Positions 12,376 to 23,992 of a stretch of 64,000 nucleotides of DNA are shown one piece after another. Source of the stretch: Paracyclopina nana (Eukaryota > Arthropoda > Copepoda > Cyclopoida > Cyclopettidae); NCBI GenBank assembly GCA_019096065.1, contig JAGUCH010000009.1:4102001-4166000 (forward strand), given 5' to 3'. The position numbers were made by a program, and so were the translations under genes. The notes under the pieces are model-generated. The model saw only the letters and a list, made by a program, of their open reading frames with translations, was not told where the DNA came from and made no database searches. The number at the start of each line of letters is the position of its first letter. Positions within the stretch are counted from its first letter, which is position 1.

Positions 12376-15300
12376 GGGAGTGCTTCAAATCGCCATACAT
12401 ATTGTTGACAAATATTGGCAAATCACTGCCAAAAAAATCGCTATCAAGTAATAAAATCCTGGGTATGGCCATAATTTGCCATCACTGTCAACACGGCATT
12501 CTTAAAACGCCTGCTAATTGGGCAGACGAAAACAGAACTGGTTCCCAGAGCATAAATTCGCTTGGACTTTTATGCTGATCTGTCAGTTCGCCAATTTTAT
12601 TGGTTATTTCATTATCGGTAGCAAGTCTACAGGCTTTTGCTCTCAATAGCCAAAATGTAAGATACTAATAAGGCTGTTGGATTTTGTACATTAGCAAATA
12701 AATGTCAACAGACGGAGAACAAATGTCAGTCAAACTGCAATTTTTGGCATTTTTGGAGAGCCATATCAGCTTTCAGAACCAGTGGCAGTTGGCAAAGCTA
12801 TTTGATGCTTTGAGCATCTCAAATATTTATTCAGCTGGGGTCCTTGTCCTTACAGCTTATATCTATAGCTGAAGAAAATATGAAGCATTTTTTTCTAATC
12901 TAATTAATGTGAACTCCATAATTGTAGGGGAGAAACAATGCTGCTCTCTTTATTTGCATACCCAAGCCTCAATAATGAAAATAATTGGTATTTCAGGGAC
13001 TGTTGGAAGACGAATGATGATCCCGCCTGCAACGGACACTGAGAATTGTAAAACCAAACATACCCAACGTGGCAATTGACGTTTGCAAATCAATTTGGGA
13101 CACCAGAAGATCGTTGAGCATCATTAACAGCAAGAATGCAAATCTTAACTGACATTCTATCGATGTGTGCACTGCAGGAAAGAATATTCGTGAAAAAGCT
13201 ATATACTAAAGCACATCTTGGGGCCAAGTCGAGTTGATTTTCAGACACGTGGGCATCGTCACTCGCGTAAAAAACCTCGAAAGTTTTCGCGGGATTTCTT
13301 CTCACAGTGAGGTGATGGCCTACCCAAAGCTCATTTCAAATAACTCATGTTTATGCACGAGATAGCCACAAAGTACTGTTTTTACTATCAAGACACGCCG
13401 CAAAATCTCAAAGGATATAAGTTCTTTTAACTCCAGTAATTGCCTGGCGTATTACAATTCACGGTGGGATGATGAGATTTTTATCTCAAGTCATGTTTAG
13501 ACTTGGCAAATTTCTGATGGAGCTCCAACGGACATTTCAATTCTTTGATGCCCCATGACAATATTAATTCTTCTGGCTTATATGCAGAACTTTCTGCCAA
13601 CGGATTTTTGCACACATAGACAAGACACCTATCTTATTTATACCTGTCTCTCCTCTGCCAGTCTTATCAAGAATTTATGACTTGATTACCAAGCCACCTG
13701 TGCCTCAGCTTGGTTAGACTTTGGTACCAAGCAGAAATGTGGTCAAGCTGAAATCTGCTATTTAACAATATTTTTGTGGCATGTAGGACCTGCAAGGGTT
13801 GCTACTGGTAAGTGTAGGGATTCCATCTGCTACTATCCATTAACATTGCATTGGATGTGCGTGAAATGATAAATTCTGATCCTTGCAGGCCTCTAGCAAA
13901 GCCAGAAAGTGGCTAAATTAGTGGGCACGTACCAATTAATTGCAGCAAGTGGACATCAGTTGCTCACTTTGAGGATTGATAGTTGAATATTGCCAATGGC
14001 AAGAAAATTTCCTAGGACTAGATTGGGGTCAAATTGAGGCAGCAGAACAAATTATAATAATATTTACTATATTGTTGTTTTAATCAGCAAGGAGCAGACT
14101 TTCCCCCCACTTTTTCCATGCCAATAAAAAAGGTAGTCAATTTACAGCATCACCCATAATTCAACTCGGAGAGCCCCACTTGGGGGGAAATTGGCTATCA
14201 AAATCCATCTCAGGTTATACAACATGAAATGGATCTCCCCAGATTATACAACAGAGCATAATTCAGGAAGAAAGATGATCATTGATGTGTGTTACACTTA
14301 ATTAAAAGATAAACTCATTTGGCATTTTTTCTCACAGCGTAGCTGACAAGTCATCGTCGTCATGATGGGGTAAAAACCCCATTCATTTGACCACACAGGT
14401 GTAGGTCATTAACAGGTGAGTATAATTAACTGTATGTGGTAGCCATACAGAGTGAATTTGATTTAGTGCAAAAAACGTTGCAGGTCATCATCTCACGTTT
14501 CTGACATTTATGTTAAAGGCACATGATTTTCAAAAGTAGCTAACATCAATTGTCATCTCGTTGCAGTGACTCCAGATGTGTCAGATGAACACAAAGGTTT
14601 TTGGGGGACTATCATAACCATTTGTGGCCTTTTTAGCCCACTGGTGATTCCAGACCTCCCGTGGGGTAATATTAGAGCCTGCTGCCCCCAGAGAAGACAT
14701 TCAAAAATCACGAAAAAAAGCTTGGAGTAACTTTTCTGAGGAAGCAAGCCTTCAAAGAAGATTAGAGCAAGGATGGATCCTTGAGAATTGCTCGGAGATG
14801 ATTAAAAAGTGTGAGGAGATCCATTATCATGCAAAGCTTTTGTGGAAGTGCTCCACGAGCACTGTATGAATTCCTTCTTAGAAATTAGTGAGCTACTTGA
14901 AGCAGTCATATTTCTCAGAGCACCAGTGGTTGCAGGGAACAATATATGTCAAGTCGCAAGTCACTGTGCATGCACTAACCTTTATTATTCAATCACTTTT
15001 CCATTTATGGATTACGCTGCCGAGAAACCCGAAACGCATCTCTGGTTTCATGAGATTTCTACCTCATAGAGCTTTTGATATTTGAGATGAAATTCCTTTG
15101 GTGGCAATTTTCTTTTTGGTGAAGAAGCTCCATTTCATCATCATCTCTGGAAAAAAAGTGGCTGCAGCCATCAGGGTGTTCCTCCAAACCACTATTAAAC
15201 AACCAATTTGTCATTGCTGCACTCCCAAGCCGAAAACAAAAAACGACTTCGATTCCCTATTTGGCTGACTTTAATTGTTTTAGCAGCAATAAAAATGCAC

Positions 15301-18300
15301 AAAGCATTGCGAATATTATGTGGTTACAAATCATAACTTTACAAGTTTTATAGCCATTATAATAGCATTCCAGTGGGATGACGTCACAAACGAGGACTTC
15401 TTCAATTGATCGCCTAGTTAAATATTTAAATCTGGGCTTTAAAAATGCAAGTCTACATTTTTCTTTCTGTGCTAGGCCATGGGAGGTTGAGACACCCCAT
15501 TTAGTTTAAGCAAAGCATTACAATTGCCCGAAATGTCACTCGGGTTAATGATGGTGATCATGCAACTGCACAGCAGTCATATCCTAAAAAAATCTGAAAA
15601 ACCTTTTGCATAAGCATTAGCTTTTCCAATAAAAATAGTCGAACAAAATTCAGGCCATTTTGTGGCAGAATTGTGTTCCCACTGTGCAGCTCAACAAAGG
15701 CATGTCACAGTAGCATCTTTTGAAAGGAATCATCTTCAACTATTTAGCTTCTTTTTAAAGGTGTCAGCTGGTTGGGATTTGAGCTCAGTGATTAGGGATG
15801 ACAGTGATTGTGGTAGGCACCCAGTTGGAAATGTTGTGAGAAAAACCGATAAAAGCCTGATTATAACTCTCATTTGCTCCAGATGATAATAAAGTAGCAA
15901 CGGTCAAAATCTACTAAGGAGGTCCTAATGATGAAAAAATGGACTAGCTTTTGCATGAATGCCAAACCAGCACGATAGGAGAAGCAGAGGAAAAAGGGCC
16001 AAGGTAGGAAAATTTAAAAAGAGGTTTTGTGAGACGGTTTTCACCCAGTGAATTGGCCATGTCATAAAAAATCGTGCTGGCACCTCTGGGGTCATTGCAC
16101 AAACGTAAAAAGTGAAAAAAGGTCGACTATCATCGCATAAATAACCGTAGTTTTTTAGCATAATCATCTGTCACAGCGAAGAATGGGGCTTATTAAAAGG
16201 GGCACCAAGTGAGACACCTTGCATAAAGCATGCAAATTATCTGCCTCTTACCTTTCCTGAGCAATTATAAGCTGACAGACAACTTGTGGGAAAACGGCTC
16301 GACCTATGTAATTTTTTTGCGAGACTGGATCACAAAAGAACTATGAAGATCTTCTGACCTCACAAACGTCAAAAAGCGTCTGTGTTTCCTAATATTTCAG
16401 TGAAAAAGCCGCGTGGCAAATTATTTGAGCCAAATTCATATAATTACGAGGAGGTTGAGAAAATACTGCGGTAGCCGTTATCTTGTAATTAAAAGAAAAT
16501 GATTTCAGAAAAATCGGTTGAAATTCCCACCAGACGATTAGAAGCAGGGAACAGGTTCAGTTTTTTAGGAATGCTACTCATTCAGGCAATTTGACAGCCA
16601 CCAGTTGGTGGAATTGCGCCACCTTAACGAGTTTGTAGGGCATCAGGAGCAAATGACACAGCAACTTGCATTAAAATTCCATTGTAAAGAAGGGCCATGA
16701 TTGCCCACAATTTGAAGAAGACATCAAGATTGGGGTAAAAGTCGTGACATGGTCGTATCGCTTAATCCTTTGGTCGGCGGCATTTTAAGCCCAATCTCAT
16801 CGTTATTTGTCCGTCGTGGGGCTTTGAGAAACAAATGCAAAGCAAAAAGTGCAAAAAACCAGCTCAATCAGCTCCGAAAGGTGCACTTCTAGCCCATTTG
16901 TGCTCAAAAATAGGAGAGAAGAGGATCCGATTTAAAGGGCTCACCAAGCAATGGAGAGAGACTGAAAAAAGGCTCCATCTGTTGTTCAAATCTTACAATA
17001 TCACCTTTTCTGGTGGTTTCTATGTAAATAAAAAGGTTAATAGCCCATATGGCATTTGCAGCAGGACTTTTCCTAGGAGGGAAATGCCAGGTTTCTGCAC
17101 ACATGTGCCATCGAGTCAAGGGTTTAATTGCAAGATCATTAAAAAAGCCCCAGACTGGCTAATTCATGTAGCAAATTGTAGACTACTTCATTCGGAATGA
17201 TGGCCACAGCAAAGAGCACGGTGCATGTTTGAAAGCTTCTAGAAGTGGTAATCTATCAGTAGGCATCTTAAAAAGTCATGACCACCTTTTCAATTCGGAG
17301 AGGTAAATTATGGATGCATGCGCCTTGAGAAAGAAGGCTATCTATCTATCCACCGCGAATCTTTTGCAGCTGATCACGCCGATGGAAGCCATGAACCCCT
17401 CTCAGCTTAAGCAGTACAGTAGGCGAAGTAGACATTGACAAAAACTCGTAGGCCTTACTGAAAAGTGAGCAAATTTGGCAAATAACCTGATGAAGTATGT
17501 CAAGACCCACAAAAGCCTTTGCTACTGAAGATACCAGCCACAAAGCAAGTTACTCAAACAGGATGAATGAAGACAAAAACGTTTCATGCAGATCAGTCAG
17601 CGCAAAAAGTTAACCCAGCCTGACAAGTTGTCACCACAACAGAAAATGAGCAGGGTAGATTTCAGCTCTTGTACTTGCATGGTGGATATCAGAACCAATA
17701 TTCCATGATGATATTTCAGCAGAGTGATCACGCTTTTATTGGCCTGAGCAGTATTTGCGCACGTGGTGGAGATTGCGTCAGGATCTTCAATGAGAGGCGT
17801 GGGCCTAATGCTCAATAATAATCGTGAAGGCACATATGAAAGATGGTTGGAGATCATTGATCGAAATATGCTTCAAAGGAGTGAAATTTGGGAGGAGTAC
17901 AGCAGCAGCAGCCTCAAATTGTTTCTTTTTTGCACACATCCACTATCTGCCATCTAGTACTGCATAATGTGAGAATGTATGGGTGCATTCAGTGCTGGCT
18001 TTGGAGTTGCTCAAACTTATTGAGGAGCTGAGCAAAGCTAAAAATGGGCGAAGGCAGTGTGAAAAGAAATATCACCAAGAAGAGCCCATGATTGTGTCTC
18101 AAATAGCGAGAATAGGATCGATCAAGAGATAAGGCGTGAGAAAGTGCACACCGTTACACTCCTCGGTTATATAACGTAATGTGAGCAATTTTTTCAGTGT
18201 TCACCCATAATAAATACATCTTAAATGGCAAGTCATTTGGGCCCAACGCGATCCATTTCAAGCAGAAAAAATGCTCAGCATCATGCTAAAATTCGGTTCA

Positions 18301-21300
18301 GTAGGCGTGTGTTAGGCCCTTGTGTGAAAAAAGCTCTAATGATTCATGTGGGTGTTGCTGAGTTCATTTTCTGTTTTCAATTCCAATCTGTAATGATGTC
18401 CGTGGTAATTGGTTTCTCAATACATAGTATACCTACAATGTAACACCCCACTTTTTACCTTCTCTCGCTCTAATGATGATTGGCAAGTAAAAAAGGCTTT
18501 ATTACTGCCAAGGCGGATTATGGGATAACCAACATAAATAAGTTTTTTGCTGGTTTCACCAAAATTAAGCCGTTTTACTGGCTGATGGCTCGGAAAAACG
18601 ACTTTTAGGTGTTAAATTGCCAATTTCAGGGTAGGCGAGTCCATAAAACAGAGAAAATTGCAGGTAAAATGAATTTAAATAATTATAACAAAGAGACCCT
18701 TTTTTGCCGTTAACTACCAGGGAATGTTTATTTTCAAACGCTCTCTGACGCGGCCACTTACCAAAACAAGCCAAAAAGAAGCCTTTCATTGCATACACAG
18801 AGAAAAGGTAATTTATCCTATCTATTATTTGGAAAAATGTACTGAAGATCCCACCATTTTGACAATTTTTCATGTCAGTTAAAGGCGACCCAGATTTATT
18901 AAAGCCCAAAGAATTGCATCATGAAGTTCATGAGATTGGGATCCTGGCATCATAAGACAGGTGAGACAGATCACAGAGCTCCCATGGATCACGCAAGATA
19001 GTATTTCCAATATAGGCTGTTCTCAAAAATCGTGTTGACAGAGATTTATCACATTCATTCAGCTCCCGCCATCACATCGACCACTCTGGGGGAAACACAC
19101 AATGAATGAACAAAGTGAAGGATTCCAATGAAGAAGAAGAAGAGCCACTTTTCATCAAGAAAATGAGAAAAGTTCGCCAAAAGCCATAAACCCGAATTTT
19201 TTCACCTGCTCACAGTGCAATGGCTGACATTTCAAAAAGTTACGCAAACATCCACGGAAAATCGCGAAAGTACCAAATTATTGCTCTCTTTCGGGTGATA
19301 AATTACCCTTGGAGCTGATATAGCGTACTTCAAGTAATTTCTGTTGAAAAAGGCTTTTGCATGGGCAAACCGTGCACAAAATGTGGTGTTGTTCAAATTC
19401 CTGATTGATATTCCTGTAAAAATGTTTGGTATTCAGCAAATACCAGCCATTTTCCTCCAAGAAAACCTTCACGAGACTTCCTGGCAAGTGCAATGGATAA
19501 ACATGACTTCGTAGAAAATTGATTAGGTGTTGTCCAAACATGTAACAATCTGAGGTCATGAATTTTAGGGAGAAAATTGAGCCTAGGGCAAAAATTAAAA
19601 TAAGTTCATGCTTTTCATTTACCATAAAATTCCAGATGATCTAATTATTGGTTTTCAATGCGGAACTAATCTGGCGGGAAAATGATGTTTTAATTGCAAT
19701 TTACCCTTTAAAACGCCCATGGTTTTTCCTGGGAGGTCTGCGGAATTTTTTTCTGCAATTTACGATTGGAGAAAATTGAAAATGGAACCATACTGAGGCA
19801 CTGAAGGACGTTTTCAAAAGGAATTCTTTTCCCGCAAAAAAGGTCAAGTAGGGAAGAAATCTTTTATGCATATAAAGCACCCAGCAGGACTATACCACTG
19901 AAGCCATTACTGCTACTACAGAGGTGGAGGTAAAAAATGTTTTACTTATGCGGGATAAATAGTGTCCTAAAACAGCTTGGCTTATGCCCTCAGGACCATA
20001 TGAAAATTGCTTTTCAGTGAGGCTTGCAATTTCCCTCACAAGAGCCAAGAGAAGTAAATCCAGATTTGAGAGAAAAGTCCTTGCTGGTGATGTATAATGT
20101 ATGGAAAGACATTAGAAGAATGTCACAAGACACATGGAAAAAATCTTTTATTCATGAAACCTGATATGCTGGCTATTTACTAGCACTAAAAATATCTTCA
20201 CCTCGGGTAGCTCGAAAAAAACAAAACATCTGTGTTTAAAGCTCAGTTGGAGCCACACACAGCTGGAGAAACCCTTTTAAGGGTCAAGGCAAATAAGATG
20301 AGACCTGGATAGGTAAAACCTTGGAAGCATCGATTTAGATGAGGTGGAGTGATACAAGACAAGATTTTTCATACCAGCAGGATTGGCCTTGTCAACCCCC
20401 AAGTTGACGACAAATTCAAATATATCAATACTCCTGCGATCACATCTCCAGAATAGGCATTTACAGACAATAAAACAACTTTACAAGCAACAAAGAAGAT
20501 TGACGATTGTAACCTGCTTTGAAGGGCATCACAAGAATCAATTCTCAATATGGGACACTTTTTGTAAAAAAAAACCAAATTACAAATGCTGTTCATTTAA
20601 CTCTTTACAGCGAAGAAACGCTGACTTTTTACTCGAGGATAAAAAAGGGAACACAAAAGGTGGGGTGATCAGTTTAGGACTGTGCAAAAGACCTGCCTGA
20701 CTGACCACCCTTGGTCCCAATCCTGGGAAAACTCGTGAAAAAAAACCTGCGGAGGGAAAAAATTCCGCGAAGGATTGATTTTATGACTGCGTTTCCTGAA
20801 TCTCCTTTGTCTGCTGTCCTTAAATGGGGCAAAAGAATGAGATTGACGAGAAAAATGAAAGTGAAGACAAGCCAGGCTGACAAAACTTGTGTAACTCTTT
20901 TTCTAAATGGGCACTTAGCTCTCGGCCTACTATCTATTTAGGGTCTCGAAAATAGTGGGTTATCTATCTGGAGGTACAAATGTTCTCGTGGGTGGTTTTC
21001 TCCCAGACATTTTGCGAAATGAGCCCAGCACCCGTGCTTAACATATGTAGAATTAATCTATGGTCCTGCAAAGGAAAGTAGAGCTAGATCGAAATCTCAG
21101 CTCCACTTGAGCTTTCAGCATTCTCATAAATAAAAATGGAGCAACATATTAGGGGCCAGGGCCTAAAACGAAAATCACGATCAGATATTCAATTTATGCA
21201 TGCAACCTATCAAGTAAGTCAATATTTTTTAAATTATCAAGACTGCTGTGCTGAGGTTTCAAAGGGCTTTCAGTCAACTTGCAGCTACATGTGACAATCG

Positions 21301-22202
21301 TTAGATAAGAAATAGTTCAGTTACACCTCCATTAAGAATGAAAGAGTCAAGATTGGACTCTGTGAGAATTATTTGGAAGTGCTAACAGGTTGTTGCATTC
21401 CCACTGTCATGTCAATCAACCAAACCAACTTGTGAGAACTGAAGGCCAACAGCAGCAAAATATGAACACAATCTAGCACCCTTTGTGAACAGTATTAGCT
21501 ACTGTTATATGATTTTGCACTCTAATTGAGGCAGAAATGCTGGAAACTGGACACAACGATAAAAGGATGTTTTCCCCCAAATTCAGGCTTAGTGCAGGCA
21601 TTTTCGCCTTTATCACTCAGCTGCGCACAAATGTTGGCAAAGCTGTAGTACACAGTTAAGCAAACAATGGCCAGATTTACAACTCCTTCGTACAATATTT
21701 GCCAATTTGTTATCAAGATCTTTGTGTGCAAGCAACCGGTTGATGTCGAATGCTATGCGAGATAGGCGAACACACGCCCATCTCTTTGCTCATGTCTGAG
21801 AAAATCATGCGAACTTGATTTTGCGTAATTTCCTCGCCAGACAGGCTAGACTTAGCTACAGGGCATTTCTAGGAGGGGTCATGCACAAGCAAGTCGTGAA
21901 AGTTAATCAATTATGGTGATGGCCAAGCCAGAATTCTTAAAAAGATGGACGGACACACTCAAGAGTAGGTTTAAAGGGCGATGCAAACAAAGCCCATCAA
22001 AAAGTCCCATTTTCTCGTCAATGTAAGATACTTGAAGCAGCATAAAATCCGAGAGAAATGCTATAATAAGGCCAAATAAATCTACACTTGCTGCAGAGCT
22101 GAAAAGAGGTCGGATTTTAACTGAACCATATGTACCAAAATTTTAAGTACAGCAAATAAAATAAAAGTAACAGAACGTAGCTGTCAACACTGCAGATGAT
22201 AT
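12376..22202. other. gene-poor AT-rich DNA
   Basis: I see no gene I can support firmly. A 121-codon frame at 16835-17200 (+) has no domain and poor composition. At 13808-13889 (+) a GTAAGT...TTGCAG pair could be an intron, but the flanking open segments are too short to judge. One somewhat protein-like frame at 19278-19625 (-) is listed separately. Confidence 0.45.
19278..19625 (-). CDS. weak candidate single-exon ORF (115 aa)
   Basis: An ATG-started frame of 115 codons with a hydrophobic first 25 residues, four cysteines in the second half (including CTVCPC) and a charged tail ending SPEREQ. It has a more protein-like composition than most chance frames in this window. However, no promoter, splice site or poly(A) signal supports it, and I recognise no family. 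It may well be a random frame. Confidence 0.2.
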   Translation of the reverse strand: MVNEKHELILIFALGSIFSLKFMTSDCYMFGQHLINFLRSHVYPLHLPGSLVKVFLEENGWYLLNTKHFYRNINQEFEQHHILCTVCPCKSLFQQKLLEVRYISSKGNLSPEREQ

Positions 22203-22349
22203 TGGCTCATTATCTTCCGCGTCTTTGATCGTAGCATGGTTGCGGTTGTTATCGGTTCTTATTTACTGACGAGGTTGCGATGTCAGTAAATAAGAAGCGA
22301 TCACAACCGTGAGCATGTCACGATCAAAGACGCGGAAGATAATGAGCCA
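22203..22349. repeat. 147-base near-perfect palindrome (68-bp arms, 11-base loop)
   Basis: The left arm (22203-22270) and right arm (22282-22349) are reverse complements at 61 of 68 positions, around an 11-base loop (22271-22281). The outer 30 and inner 15 base pairs are perfect. The seven differences cluster in the middle; read as + strand RNA, three of them are G:U wobbles. ATT flanks the structure on both sides if the arms are trimmed by one base (22201-22203 and 22349-22351 read att and att), which could be a 3-bp target duplication. It could be a fold-back mobile element, a long hairpin RNA precursor or a recent inverted duplication. There is no coding potential. Confidence 0.9.
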
Positions 22350-23929
22350 TTGTGTTGTAAATTTTCCGGGATTTAAATCCGTGACAATTGATTGAAGATC
22401 CAAATGCAAGATTTATCTTTTCCATATTTTTTAAAAATGCGGAGAACCAAAAGAATTGCTCTTTTTTCCTTCATTACGGCAGAAACTCGACTCTAAAGTG
22501 AACTTAGTCTAGGGCCTGGATTACAAGATCAATATTAGCCACTTAGGAACCTTAAAAGAAAATTCACCAAACCTCAACTGACCCCTTTTAACCAAAACAA
22601 AGACATTTTCAAAGTCATAATCATGTTTGGCTAAGGCCTGAATCAGCTGGTCGTTGTTACATCGAAACTTTGGTCTTGCTGCTGTCGATCAGCCACTATT
22701 GCATACATTGATAACTGTGGTGCAATATAAGGCTAGCTAAGCATCAGTGCAACTTTTAAAAAAAGAGAAGTCAACAAAAATGGACAATTTTTTTTTATTT
22801 TATTTGAAAGTACTCATCTTTGACTGACTCTGTACAAAAAATGAACAAAACACATCTGGGGGAAGTTCCCTCAATTTTGCTCCAAAGTTAACCCCTATAA
22901 TTCGCATTTTGCCCCAATGACACCCTTAGGGGGCCTAACAATGGCCAAAAATGGGTAGATAAAAGTTGCTTCATATGGCTGTGAGAGGAGTCAAAAGTTT
23001 TACTACATAAGAATTTCCCAAAACTTTGAGGGCCAATATCTCCCCTCCCAGGGGCCCAAGGAAGAAACCCTTTGGCATGGTGACTATGTAGTGGTAGCCC
23101 CTCAAGATGGCCCATAAGATTTTCAAAAAGCTCGCGGTGTATTGAAAATTATGTGAAGGCTTTCCTTAATTTTCAGTTGATCGCAGTTATGTTGGCAATT
23201 TTTATCACAATTACGGCGCACCAGCTGATCCAGGTCTAAGTTTTAGATCATAATACTAAGGTCTGACCCATCATTACACCTCAGAGCATTGATATCTCTG
23301 GTCTCATTGCTTCTACAAAAATTATAGCCATGCACCAATCGAATCTCAATCAAAGCACTAACAAGAATGGATAAGATGCTAAGTCAAGTTTGCTTGGCCA
23401 GGCAATGTTATTAAAATTTGACAACCCTGCGCATAAACAAAAAAATTAAAAACATGGACGAGTCAAGGTAGTAGCAGGAAACTTTTTTTGTACCGAAACA
23501 CAATTCAAATTTGACTCTATGAACAAATGATTTTTTTTCACCAATAACTTTTTAAAGCAAAAGTTGCAGTATGAAGAATCAGCCTATTGAAATAAAAGCC
23601 TGGTAGCACCTAAACTGCTCAGATCACGTTAATTTAATTTCGCAATTTTACACATACATCTGCTAGAAATTTAACGACGGCAATTCTTCCATAAGCTCGC
23701 GAAACTGATAAAGCACAAAATTGACACAACTTGGCTTTGTTTATGATGTGACATCTTTATAATCCATCTCACGCGCAGTACACATGTATTGCGCTTGATA
23801 AGTTATTTTATTCATTCCGAAACATCGTGATCATTGTATAAGTTTTAATGCTACGTAAGGGTTTCCAATGGTTGAGCTACAACATCTGTGAACTTTTTTT
23901 TTGACACTTGTCTTTGGTTCAGACTAGGC
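22350..23929. other. intergenic DNA upstream of the carbonic anhydrase fusion gene
   Basis: No coding segment is supportable. The last few hundred bases should contain the proximal promoter of the gene starting at 23993. I see a TATA box at its 3' end but cannot assign other elements. Confidence 0.5.
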
Positions 23930-23936
23930 TATAAAG
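23930..23936 (+). promoter_or_regulatory. TATA box of the carbonic anhydrase fusion gene
   Basis: TATAAAG lies 57 bp upstream of the start codon at 23993. A start site about 30 bp downstream would leave a 5' leader of roughly 30 bases, which is consistent with a compact TATA-driven promoter. Confidence 0.6.
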
Positions 23937-23992
23937 GTGCAGCACAATCGAGGCATTTGCAGTTTAGAATCTAAGCATTGAGGACAGGTAAT

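Noticed and set aside
13808..13889. GTAAGT...TTGCAG pair suggesting an 82-bp intron on the + strand
   Set aside because: The flanking open segments are very short and give several equally poor frames, so no gene can be supported.
16835..17200. 121-codon open frame on the + strand
   Set aside because: There is no recognisable domain or signal, an overlapping 71-codon frame runs on the other strand, and no splice or 3' end signals support it.
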